A stretch of 17,883 nucleotides of DNA from VBDM01 sp049802235 (GTDB lineage: Bacteria; Pseudomonadota; Gammaproteobacteria; Burkholderiales; SG8-39). Shown here one piece after another: positions 6,520 through 13,696 of the stretch (position 1 is the stretch's first letter; every line of letters begins with the position of its first letter). Made by a program: the position numbers and the translations under genes. The DNA is taken from contig JBARMB010000083.1 of the NCBI GenBank assembly GCA_049802235.1, positions 1-17,883 on the forward strand, written 5' to 3'. The notes beneath the pieces are model-generated. The model searched no databases, was not told the origin of the DNA, and was given only the letters and a program-made list of their open reading frames with translations.

Positions 6520-8205
6520 GTGGACGCAAAGTCCCTGTACCTGTCCAGGCCATGGACCCGTTTCTACGAATCCGGCGTGCTGCCGGACGCGGACGTTCCT
6601 CTCAAATCGGTGCCGCAGGCGTTCGACGAAGCGGCCGAAAAATTCGCCGACAAGACCGCCCTCGTCTTCTACGGCCGCGCGATCAGCTACCGCGAGCTGC
6701 GCGAGTCGGCAGACCGTCTCGCCGGCGCGCTCTCGCGCTTCGGGCTGAAGAAGGGCGAGCGCGTTGCGCTCTATCTGCTCAACAGCCCGCAGTTCGTCAT
6801 CGCCTATTTCGCCGTGCTCAAGTGCGGCTGCGCGGTGACGCCGATCAGCCCGGTGTACACCTCGCACGAGGTCCGGTTCCAGCTCGACAACAGCGGCGCG
6901 CGCGTCGTGGTGTGCCAGGACATCCTGTTCGACAAGGTGGAGAAGAGCGGCGCGGCGCTCGACCACGTCATCGTCACCAGCGTCGCCGAGTATCTGCCGC
7001 CGCTGAAGAGATTTTTCGGCAGGGTCTCCGGCAGCGCGGCTTCGCCCGCGGTGCCGCGCCGCGACAACGTGCACTCGTTCCAGGCGCTGCTGGCGGGCGC
7101 GGAGCCGACACCGCCAGGAGTGGAGATCGACCCCAGGGCCGATATCGCCGCCCTGCCCTACACCGGCGGCACCACCGGGAATCCCAAGGGCGTAGTCCTG
7201 ACGCATTACAACCTGATCGCGGCGCAGGTCGCGTCACGCGCGGCCTTTCCGTCCTTCGAGGAGGGGAAGGAAGTCATCATTGCCTTCCTGCCTTTTTTCC
7301 ATATCTACGGGCAGGTCGTGATCATGCTGAACGGCCTGACCCAGGGACACACGCTGGTGCTGTTCACCGCGCCCGACACCGGGGCGATCCTGGAAGCCAT
7401 CGGCAAGTACGGCGTTTCGGTTTTCTACGGCGTGCCGACGCTGTATGAATACCTCAAGGACCACAAGGATACGGGCAAGGTCGACTGGAAGCGGCTGAAG
7501 CTGATCCTGTCCGGCGCCGATACGCTGCACGAGTCGACCGCGAAGGACTGGGCAAAGCGCACCGGCGCGCCGATCTGCGAGGGCTACGGGCTGTCGGAGA
7601 CCTGCGCCACCAGTCACATCAATCCGCGCAACCGCCCGAAGCCCGGTTCTTTCGGCCTGCCCGTGACCAACGTCATGGCCGCGGTGATCGACCCGGACAC
7701 GCGTGCTTTCGTCGCGCCCGGCCAGACGGGAGAGCTGCTCCTCGCCGGTCCGAACGTGATGCAGGGCTACTGGAACAATCCGCAGGAAACCGCGAATGCA
7801 TTCATCGAAGCGGAAGGGATGCGCTGGCTTCGCACCGGCGACATCGTGCGCATGGACGAGGAGGGATATTTTCACTTCTACGACCGCAGCAAGGACCTGA
7901 TCAAGTACAAGGGCTATTCGGTCTTCGCCAAGGACATCGAGGACGTGCTCTACGGCCATCCCGCGGTAAAAGCGGCCGGGGTCATCGGCGTGCCCGATGC
8001 GGCGGTGGGCCAGCGCATCAAGGCGATCGTCGTGCCGCAGCCCGAGTCGCGGGGAAAACTCAGCGAAGAGGACATCCTCGCCTGGTGCCGGGAGAAGCTC
8101 GCCGCCTACAAGGTGCCGCACATCATCGAGTTCCGCGGCGAGCTGCCCAAGACCGACGTCGGCAAGGTCTCGCGCCGCGAGCTGCGCGAAGAGCACACCG
8201 CGTGA
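6520..8205 (+). CDS. AMP-forming acyl-CoA ligase (long-chain or aryl acid-CoA ligase family)
   Basis: Activates a carboxylic acid with ATP to an acyl-adenylate and then a CoA thioester in the cytoplasm. It is 561 residues. ANL-superfamily motifs in order: P-loop YTGGTTGNPKG (214-224), FLPFFHIYG (256-264), YGLSETC (356-362), LRTGD (437-441), hinge region DRSKDLIKYKGYSV (455-468), and the catalytic lysine (549) in KTDVGKVSRREL. The frame is open from 6196, but the start is GTG 6520, which has a strong AGGAGGAG a few bases upstream and gives a normal family length. It overlaps livG by 4 bases (GTGA), so it is co-translated with an ABC importer. This points to activation of the imported acid. Substrate (fatty, benzoate-like or phenylacetate-like) cannot be decided. 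Confidence 0.93.
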   Translation: MDAKSLYLSRPWTRFYESGVLPDADVPLKSVPQAFDEAAEKFADKTALVFYGRAISYRELRESADRLAGALSRFGLKKGERVALYLLNSPQFVIAYFAVLKCGCAVTPISPVYTSHEVRFQLDNSGARVVVCQDILFDKVEKSGAALDHVIVTSVAEYLPPLKRFFGRVSGSAASPAVPRRDNVHSFQALLAGAEPTPPGVEIDPRADIAALPYTGGTTGNPKGVVLTHYNLIAAQVASRAAFPSFEEGKEVIIAFLPFFHIYGQVVIMLNGLTQGHTLVLFTAPDTGAILEAIGKYGVSVFYGVPTLYEYLKDHKDTGKVDWKRLKLILSGADTLHESTAKDWAKRTGAPICEGYGLSETCATSHINPRNRPKPGSFGLPVTNVMAAVIDPDTRAFVAPGQTGELLLAGPNVMQGYWNNPQETANAFIEAEGMRWLRTGDIVRMDEEGYFHFYDRSKDLIKYKGYSVFAKDIEDVLYGHPAVKAAGVIGVPDAAVGQRIKAIVVPQPESRGKLSEEDILAWCREKLAAYKVPHIIEFRGELPKTDVGKVSRRELREEHTA

Positions 8206-8975
8206 GCGCGCCGTTTTTTCGCGTCGAAGGGCTGACCAAGCGCTTCGGCGGGCTGATCGCGGTCAACAAGGTATCGTTCGAACTGCGCCGCGACCAGATC
8301 GTCGGCATCATCGGCCCGAACGGCGCCGGAAAGACCACGCTGCTGAGGCTGATCACCCGAATCCTGAAGCCCGACTCGGGCCGCGTCCTGTTCAACGGCG
8401 CGGACATCACCGGCCTGCGGCCCTGGGACGTGGTCAACCTCGGCATCGCCGGCACTTTCCAGAATACGCGTCCCTTTCGCCACCTGCCTATCGTCGCCAA
8501 CGTCATGGTGCCCTGCCTCAACCGGCGCGCCTCGCGGCGCGGCGAGTGGGTGAAGCGGGTCGAAGCGCGGGCAATGGACGCGCTCGAATTCGTCGGCATC
8601 TCCGATCTCGCGCTCGAGCCCGCCTCGACGCTGTCGCAGGGCGACCTCAAGCGACTGGAAGTCGCGCGCGCCATCGCCTCGGAGCCGGAGCTGCTGCTGC
8701 TCGATGAGCCGCTCGGCGGGTTGAACCCCGCCGAGTCGGGCCTGCTCTCCAAATCCATCAAGCGACTGCACAAGGGCGGGCGCTTCGGCCGGCTGCACTC
8801 GGAAGGGCCGGCGGTGCTGATGATCGAACACAAGCTGCGCGAGCTGATGGCGATCGTCGACCGCGTGATCGTCATGAACTACGGCGAGATCATTGCCGAC
8901 GCGCCGCCGGCCGAAGTGGTGAAGGATGCGCGCGTGATCGAAGCCTACCTCGGGACCGACCATGCCGCTGCTTGA
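8202..8975 (+). CDS. livG: LIV-type ABC transporter ATP-binding protein LivG
   Basis: One of the two ATPases of a branched-chain amino acid-type (HAAT family) importer, attached to the cytoplasmic face of LivH/LivM. It is 257 residues. Walker A GPNGAGKTT (38-46), Q-loop in AGTFQNTRPF (83-92), signature LSQGDLKRLEVARA (144-157), Walker B LLLLDEP (164-170), switch histidine in MIEH (210), and the LivG-typical C-terminus with VIEAYLG. The third signature residue is Gln rather than Gly, but LivG proteins commonly vary there. GTG 8202 overlaps the ligase stop (GTGA). The product family transports amino acids, urea, or aromatic and other carboxylic acids. The neighbouring ligase suggests the last. 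Confidence 0.94.
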   Translation: MSAPFFRVEGLTKRFGGLIAVNKVSFELRRDQIVGIIGPNGAGKTTLLRLITRILKPDSGRVLFNGADITGLRPWDVVNLGIAGTFQNTRPFRHLPIVANVMVPCLNRRASRRGEWVKRVEARAMDALEFVGISDLALEPASTLSQGDLKRLEVARAIASEPELLLLDEPLGGLNPAESGLLSKSIKRLHKGGRFGRLHSEGPAVLMIEHKLRELMAIVDRVIVMNYGEIIADAPPAEVVKDARVIEAYLGTDHAAA

Positions 8976-9711
8976 AGTGCGCGACCTGTCGGTCCGCTAC
9001 GACAAGGCGGTGGTGCTCGCGGGAGTGACGCTCGGCGTCGGCGACGGCGAGCTGGTCGGATTGGTGGGGCCGAACGGCGCCGGCAAGTCCACGCTGCTGC
9101 GCGCCATCTCCGGGCTGGTCCGCTGGGAGGCACAGGCGAAGCGCGGCAGCTTCGGCGACATCGTTCTGGAGGGCGAAGTGCGTTTCGACGGCGAGCGGAT
9201 CGAAGCGCTGCCGGCGCATGAGATCAGGATGCGCGGACTGGCGCTATGCCCGGAGCGGCGGCGCCCGTTTCGCGAGCTGACGGTGCTGGAAAACCTGCAG
9301 GCCGGGGCCTACCTCGGCAAGAGCAGGGGCGAAACGGCGGAGAGCCTCGAGCGCTGCTTCCATCTTTTTCCCCTGCTCAAGGAACGCATCGGCCAGGTCG
9401 CGGGCACCCTCTCCGGAGGCGAGCAGCAGATGCTCGCGATCGCACGCTCGCTGATGTTCAGGGCGAAGCTGCTGTGCATCGACGAGCCTTCGCTCGGACT
9501 CGCGCCGATGATCCGCCAGGAATTGTTCGCCGTCATCGAGCGCATCCACGCAAGCGGCATTCCGATCCTGCTGATCGAGCAGGAAGTCGGCAAGGTGTTC
9601 GAGCTCGCCGGGCGCAACTACGTGCTGTCGCAGGGCCGCATCATCGCCGAAGGCGCAGGTAAGGCGCTGATGGCCGACGAGACGCTGCGGACCGGCTACC
9701 TTGGCCTGTAG
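8962..9711 (+). CDS. livF: LIV-type ABC transporter ATP-binding protein LivF
   Basis: Second ATPase of the importer. It is 249 residues. Walker A GPNGAGKST (36-44), CPERRRPFRELTVLENL (97-113; the Pro-Glu-Arg-Arg block is typical of LivF), signature LSGGEQQMLAIARSL (150-164), Walker B LLCIDEP (170-176), and Gln instead of His at the switch position (LLIEQE), which is usual for LivF. A segment around residues 55-70 is longer than in E. coli LivF. The ATG at 8962 lies inside the end of livG, with a 14-base overlap, so the two are tightly coupled. The stop lies only 5 bases from the end of the convergent livM. Confidence 0.94.
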   Translation: MPLLEVRDLSVRYDKAVVLAGVTLGVGDGELVGLVGPNGAGKSTLLRAISGLVRWEAQAKRGSFGDIVLEGEVRFDGERIEALPAHEIRMRGLALCPERRRPFRELTVLENLQAGAYLGKSRGETAESLERCFHLFPLLKERIGQVAGTLSGGEQQMLAIARSLMFRAKLLCIDEPSLGLAPMIRQELFAVIERIHASGIPILLIEQEVGKVFELAGRNYVLSQGRIIAEGAGKALMADETLRTGYLGL

Positions 9712-9716
9712 CCGCG

Positions 9717-10766
9717 CTACTTCAGCGACGCGCCGCAGAGCCGGCAGGCGTGCCGCGTGAAGACGTTGCGGTTCTTGCAGCGCGGGCAAACCCGCTCGAT
9801 GCGGTCGCGCACCCAGGGCGTCAGGCCGCGCGGCATGAACAGGAGCACCAGCAGCACGATCACGGCGAAGAGCAGCAGCCGGATCTCCTTGAAAATGTCG
9901 AAACCGCCGAGCAGCTCGGTGAGCGGATACAGCACGAACACCGCCACCACCGGCCCGATGATGGTCGCGATGCCGCCGAATATTCCCCAGATCACCGCCT
10001 GGAACGAAAGCGCCACTTCGAGCGACGACGGCCCCGCCACGCGCAGAAAGTGCGCGAACAACGCGCCGGAAATCCCCGCAAACATCGCCGAGAGCGCAAA
10101 CGCCAGCAGCTTGTAGCGCGGGGTGTTGATGCCGGAGGCGCGGGCGGCGACCTCGTCTTCGCGGATGGCGTGGAAGATGAGGCCGGTGTGCGAATCGCCG
10201 ATTTTCCACATGGCGAAGCAAGCCGCCAGCATCGCAATGACGGCGACGTAGTAGTTGGCGATCGGCGTCACCGCAAGTCGCTTCACGCCGGAAATCCCCA
10301 GCTCCCCGCCGGAGAAGTCCGGAAACGCGAACAGCACGCCGGTCACGATCAGCGGAAATGCCAGCGTCGCCAGGCTCAGGTACGAGCCGCGCAGCCTGAG
10401 GCAGGGGATGCCGACGAGAATGCCGGCCGCCATGGCGGTGATCGCTCCGGCCGGAACGCTCAGCCAGGGCGAAATTCCGAGACGAAGCGACAGCAGCGCC
10501 GAGGCGTAGGCGCCGATGCCGAAGAACAGCGCGTGGCCGAAATTCACCTGGCCGGTGTAGCCGGCGAGCAGATCCCAGCTCGCCGCGTAGATGGCGAAAA
10601 TCGCCGTCATGGTGAAGATACGCAGCACGTAGGCGTCGCTGTAGGCGAGCGGCAGCGCAAGCAGCACGACGCAGGCGGCGAGGACCAGGCTGCGGCTCGG
10701 CAGCACGAACACCTCGTGGCGCAACTGCGCCCACAACCACAGCGGCGCACCCCGCAGCGCCTTCAC
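9717..10766 (-). CDS. livM: LIV-type ABC permease LivM with C-terminal zinc-ribbon-like tail
   Basis: Inner-membrane permease of the importer. It is 349 residues with about ten hydrophobic spans, the first starting near residue 25. Family motifs: WDLLAGYTGQVNFGHALFFG (64-83), RLRGSYLSLATLAF (124-137), and the cytoplasmic EAA-like loop GLIFHAIREDEVAARASGIN (195-214). After the last span and the typical MPRGL (311-315) the protein does not stop. It continues into a basic stretch and a four-cysteine motif, Cys327-X2-Cys330-X10-Cys341-X2-Cys344, four residues before the end of the protein. That spacing fits a small zinc ribbon, which I do not know from E. coli LivM. GTG 10766 is preceded by GAGGAGG and overlaps the livH stop (GTGA). 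The gene converges on livF. Confidence 0.93.
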   Translation of the reverse strand: MKALRGAPLWLWAQLRHEVFVLPSRSLVLAACVVLLALPLAYSDAYVLRIFTMTAIFAIYAASWDLLAGYTGQVNFGHALFFGIGAYASALLSLRLGISPWLSVPAGAITAMAAGILVGIPCLRLRGSYLSLATLAFPLIVTGVLFAFPDFSGGELGISGVKRLAVTPIANYYVAVIAMLAACFAMWKIGDSHTGLIFHAIREDEVAARASGINTPRYKLLAFALSAMFAGISGALFAHFLRVAGPSSLEVALSFQAVIWGIFGGIATIIGPVVAVFVLYPLTELLGGFDIFKEIRLLLFAVIVLLVLLFMPRGLTPWVRDRIERVCPRCKNRNVFTRHACRLCGASLK

Positions 10767-11632
10767 CGTTCCTCCTCGAACGCCACGCCGAACAGTCCCT
10801 CGGGACGGATCAGCAGCACGATCACCATGATGGAAAGCGCCACGGCGCCTTTCAGATAGGCGCCGGCAGGAACCGCGAACACCGTGATCGCCTCGACGTA
10901 GCCGATGATGAAAGCCCCGATCAGACTGCCCTTCAGGCTGCCGAGGCCGCCCAGCACCACGATCGCGAGCATGGTGACGAGCGGCGACAGCCACATCAGC
11001 GGATCGATCACGAATACCGGCGCCACCACCACGCCCGCGATCGCCGCGAGCGCCACCGAGATGCCCACCGTGGTCATCGCCACGCCGTTGACGTTCATGC
11101 CCATGAGGTTGGCAATTTCCTGGTCGTTGGCCGCGGCCCGGATCGCGAGCCCGAGCCGGGTGCGATTGAGCAGGAACCAGGTGGCGCCGAGCACCGCGGC
11201 GACCACCCCCAGGATGATCAGGCGCTGGTAGCTGACGCGCACGCCGAGCACCGAGGCAAAGCCATCCACGGCCGCGGGGATGCCGAGGAAACTTCCGCCG
11301 AAGGACACCAGCAGGCTTTCCTGGAAAATCAGCGCCAGGGCGATGGTCGCGATCAGCACCGCCGACTCGTGCTGACGCACAGGCTCGATCACCAGCTTGT
11401 AGCACAGGAGCGACAGCAGCACGACAGCCGCGACCGCGAGCACTGCGGCGACGATCAACGGCAGTCCGGCCTTGAACAGCAGGCCGTAGAACGCATACGA
11501 GGCGAGCATGTAAAACGCGGTATGCGCGATGTTGACGATGCGCGCCACGCCGAAAATGAGCGAGAAGCCGATCGCCAGCAGCGCGTACACGCCGCCATTG
11601 ACCAGACCGGTAACGAGGATGTCCTGGAACAT
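10763..11632 (-). CDS. livH: LIV-type ABC permease LivH
   Basis: Second inner-membrane permease of the importer. It is 289 residues with about eight hydrophobic spans. Typical LivH features: the start LVTGLVNGGVYALLAIGFSL, FGVARIVNIAHTAFYML (27-43), the loop RTRLGLAIRAAANDQEIANL (156-175) containing the EAA-like region, VLGGLGSLKGSLIGA, and the end LLIRPEGLFG. ATG 11632 follows a purine-rich GGAGGGGGAAGAAGAAC. It lies downstream of the binding-protein gene, separated by 140 bases that contain a GC-rich inverted-repeat element. Stop and livM start overlap by 4 bases. Confidence 0.94.
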   Translation of the reverse strand: MFQDILVTGLVNGGVYALLAIGFSLIFGVARIVNIAHTAFYMLASYAFYGLLFKAGLPLIVAAVLAVAAVVLLSLLCYKLVIEPVRQHESAVLIATIALALIFQESLLVSFGGSFLGIPAAVDGFASVLGVRVSYQRLIILGVVAAVLGATWFLLNRTRLGLAIRAAANDQEIANLMGMNVNGVAMTTVGISVALAAIAGVVVAPVFVIDPLMWLSPLVTMLAIVVLGGLGSLKGSLIGAFIIGYVEAITVFAVPAGAYLKGAVALSIMVIVLLIRPEGLFGVAFEEER

Positions 11633-11640
11633 GTTCTTCT

Positions 11641-11740
11641 TCCCCCTCCCCGGTCAGGAGGAGCGGGAAAGGGTGGGGCGGGGTTCGAGTCGGCGCACAC
11701 CCCTCTCCGTGACCCTCTCCCCGCCCAGCGGGGGGAGGGA
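11641..11740. repeat. GC-rich inverted-repeat element between the binding-protein gene and livH
   Basis: About 100 bases of C-rich then G-rich tracts. The clearest part is a 12-base stem at 11713-11739, CCCTCTCCCCGC-CCA-GCGGGGGGAGGG, with a single T/G wobble and a 3-base loop. The left part (CCCTCCCC... GGGAAAGGGTGGGG) is related in reverse orientation to ACCCCTCTCC...GACCCTCTCC on the right, so the whole resembles a large imperfect palindrome. Such CCCTCTCC/GGAGAGGG elements are, from general knowledge, frequent between genes in proteobacteria. In the transcript it could limit read-through from the abundant binding protein to the permeases. Confidence 0.6.
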
Positions 11741-11772
11741 AATTACCAACATGCCGCTGCGCGCGTTGATGC

Positions 11773-12999
11773 TTACTGCGTCGGCATCCTGAAGGGTTTC
11801 ATTCCCTTCACCTGCGGCGGCCAGAACGGCACCTTCACGCCGTCCTGCCACTGCACCGCGATGCCGGCGGTCTTGCCGACGGCCCACACCAGATCATGGC
11901 GCTTGTCCCAGGTATCGGTCCCCGCGGCGCCGACATACTCCATTTTCTCGATCACCGGCACCAGCTTGTCGGCATCGAGGGTGCCCGCCTGCTCGATCGC
12001 AGTCTTGAGTATCTGGATCGCATCGTAGGTCGCGGCATTGTAGGTCGGCCCCCGCTTGTAGCGCTCCTTGAACGCCTTCACGAAAGGAATGGTCTTCGGG
12101 GTCATTTCCACTTCGGAAAAGGTATCCAGGGTGGCGACGTAGTTGCCTTTGCCGGCGGTGGCTTGCCAGAAGCCGTCCTTCTGCGCCTCGACATTGATGC
12201 CGAATGCGACCGCAGGCAACTGCAGCTCGCCCATCTGCCGTCCCAGCACGATGCCCATCGGACCGGACACGATGGTGAACACGATGTCGGCGCCGCTGCG
12301 CTTGATCGCCGAGAGCTCGGCGGTGACATCGGTCGCCACCGGCGACGGCTGCCATGTGCCCACCACTTCCATTTTCATCTTCGGAAGGTTGTCCTGCGCC
12401 GCCTTGACCAGCGCCTCGGTCCACGCCGCCTTCTCAGACAGGATCGCGACCTTGGGCATCTCCTTCTTCAGCTCGGTGCGGATCTGGTTGCCGACCGCGC
12501 CCAGGACCGCAAACACCGTGCGCGCGAGGTCGACCGACTTGCTCGGCGAGATGCGAAACCAGTACTTGTAGCGCTCGTAGTCCTTCTCCACGTTCTCGCC
12601 GAGCTTGCCATCGGCCGCGCCGGCGCCGAGAAACAGCTTCTTGTTGTCCATCGCCACTTCCTGCATCGCCAGCACCGCCTCGGAGCGGAAGCCGCCGATG
12701 AGGAAATCCACTTTGTCGCGGGTGATGGCGCGCTCGATGGCGTTGGTGGCGTCGGGCACGCTCTGGATCTCGTTGGTGTCGACCTTGATGATCTCGATCC
12801 GGCGCTTGCTGCCACCGACCTGGATGCCCCCGGCCTGGTTGATTTCGTCGCGCGCCATTTCGGCGCCGGCCCAGTGGTTCTCGCCCTGAACGAACGCCAT
12901 GGGCCCGAGAATCGCGATCCTGATGCTCTGCGACCAGGACGGAGCGCTGAAGGCAAGTCCCAGCGCAGCCAGCAAAGACAACGTCAGTCTGTAGAACAT
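11773..12999 (-). CDS. Periplasmic ligand-binding protein of LIV-type ABC importer
   Basis: Captures the substrate in the periplasm and delivers it to LivHM. It is 408 residues. An N-terminal signal peptide (about residues 1-23: charged start, hydrophobic core, then PSWSQ) leads into a type I periplasmic-binding fold: SIRIAILGPMAF, then AGAEMARDEINQAGGI, VDFLIGGFRSE, and a C-terminal lobe with GPTYNAATYDAIQILKTAIE. These are Peripla_BP_6 / Leu-Ile-Val-binding features. ATG 12999 has a very strong AAAGGAGG. It is the first gene of the leftward arm, followed by livH and livM. The paired acyl-CoA ligase suggests an organic or aromatic acid ligand rather than an amino acid, but binding residues cannot be judged by eye. 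Confidence 0.92.
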   Translation of the reverse strand: MFYRLTLSLLAALGLAFSAPSWSQSIRIAILGPMAFVQGENHWAGAEMARDEINQAGGIQVGGSKRRIEIIKVDTNEIQSVPDATNAIERAITRDKVDFLIGGFRSEAVLAMQEVAMDNKKLFLGAGAADGKLGENVEKDYERYKYWFRISPSKSVDLARTVFAVLGAVGNQIRTELKKEMPKVAILSEKAAWTEALVKAAQDNLPKMKMEVVGTWQPSPVATDVTAELSAIKRSGADIVFTIVSGPMGIVLGRQMGELQLPAVAFGINVEAQKDGFWQATAGKGNYVATLDTFSEVEMTPKTIPFVKAFKERYKRGPTYNAATYDAIQILKTAIEQAGTLDADKLVPVIEKMEYVGAAGTDTWDKRHDLVWAVGKTAGIAVQWQDGVKVPFWPPQVKGMKPFRMPTQ

Positions 13000-13027
13000 G
13001 GTGTCCTCCTTTGGGTCAAGCCAGCCA

Positions 13028-13044
13028 CCGCGGCAGCGCCGCGG
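13028..13044. promoter_or_regulatory. Palindrome upstream of the binding-protein gene
   Basis: CCGCGGC-AGC-GCCGCGG has perfect 7-base arms. It lies 28 bases upstream of the binding-protein start, in the divergent region shared with the thioesterase. It could be a leader hairpin or an operator, but high local GC makes chance symmetry possible. Confidence 0.25.
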
Positions 13045-13118
13045 GGCGGCCCGCCGTACCCCTCGTCCGGCTATGCTGCCAGCTTGATCGGCGACTGTCC
13101 ACTCGCGCTCGATGGCGC

Positions 13119-13147
13119 TTGCCGCAACACCCCTGCGCTTCTATAGT
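13119..13147 (+). promoter_or_regulatory. Candidate sigma-70 promoter for the thioesterase gene
   Basis: TTGCCG (13119-13124) and TATAGT (13142-13147) are separated by exactly 17 bases. The -10 box matches the consensus at five of six positions and the -35 box keeps TTG. Transcription would start near 13154, leaving a leader of about 26 bases before the ATG at 13180. Confidence 0.5.
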
Positions 13148-13179
13148 GGACCGCCTGCCACCGAGCAAGGGCCGCCGCA

Positions 13180-13635
13180 ATGAGACAGGAAGATTTCACT
13201 TTCATCCACAGCCTGCGCGTGCGCTGGGCGGAAGTCGACCGGCAGGACGTGGTGTTCAACGGCAATTACCTTTTGTACTTCGACGTCGCCATCGCCGAAT
13301 ACTGGCGCGCCATCGGCTTCAACTACCCCGACGACATCGTCGAGAAATTCGGCACCGACATCTACGCGGTGAAGGCGGTCGCCGAATATCACGGCTCGGC
13401 CACTTACGACGACGTGCTCGATATCGGCTGCCGCGTCGGCCGCATCGGGCGCTCGTCGATGAGTTTTCTCTTCGGCATCTGGCGCGACGGCGAGCACCTC
13501 ACCAGCGGCGAGCTGATCTACGTCAACGCCGACCCGAAGACGCGAAAATCCGCGCCCTGGCCCGAGCCGCTCAGGCAGGCCATCCTGGAGTTCGAACGCA
13601 CGCCGCCGGAGCAGAATTCCGCCGGCCAGCAGTAA
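13180..13635 (+). CDS. Acyl-CoA thioesterase, 4HBT hotdog family (YbgC-like)
   Basis: Hydrolyses acyl- or aroyl-CoA thioesters in the cytoplasm. It is 151 residues, a single hotdog domain. The family N-terminal motif is clear, RVRWAEVDRQDVVFNGNYL (13-31), with the likely catalytic Asp at 20 and the helix that follows (YFDVAIAEYWRAIG). Later strands include VAEYHGSATYDDVLDIGCRV, which corresponds to the usual region of substrate contact. It is divergent from the binding-protein gene. It could balance the acyl-CoA ligase of the same locus or release a product from its CoA ester. The substrate is not predictable. The leader has only a weak ribosome binding site (AAGGG, about 10 bases before the ATG). 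Confidence 0.88.
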   Translation: MRQEDFTFIHSLRVRWAEVDRQDVVFNGNYLLYFDVAIAEYWRAIGFNYPDDIVEKFGTDIYAVKAVAEYHGSATYDDVLDIGCRVGRIGRSSMSFLFGIWRDGEHLTSGELIYVNADPKTRKSAPWPEPLRQAILEFERTPPEQNSAGQQ

Positions 13636-13640
13636 ATCGC

Positions 13641-13658
13641 CGCGCCATCCGGGGCGCG
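13641..13658. terminator. Possible hairpin between convergent thioesterase and propeller genes
   Basis: CGCGCC-ATCCGG-GGCGCG forms a 6-bp GC stem 6 bases after the thioesterase stop, in the 61-base gap before the end of the convergent lipoprotein gene. There is no T-run on either strand, so it is at best a weak or Rho-assisted terminator. Confidence 0.25.
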
Positions 13659-13696
13659 AAGGCCGGGATCGGTCGCAGCCGTGGCGGCGGCAGCGT

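Noticed and set aside
8631..8645. LivG signature reads LSQGD instead of LSGGQ, possibly a defective ATPase
   Set aside because: LivG proteins commonly vary at the third and fifth signature positions, and Walker A, Walker B and the switch histidine are intact, so there is no reason to call it defective.
9712..9716. Possible terminator between livF and livM
   Set aside because: Only 5 bases separate the two stop codons, and no stem with a T-run could be found at the junction.
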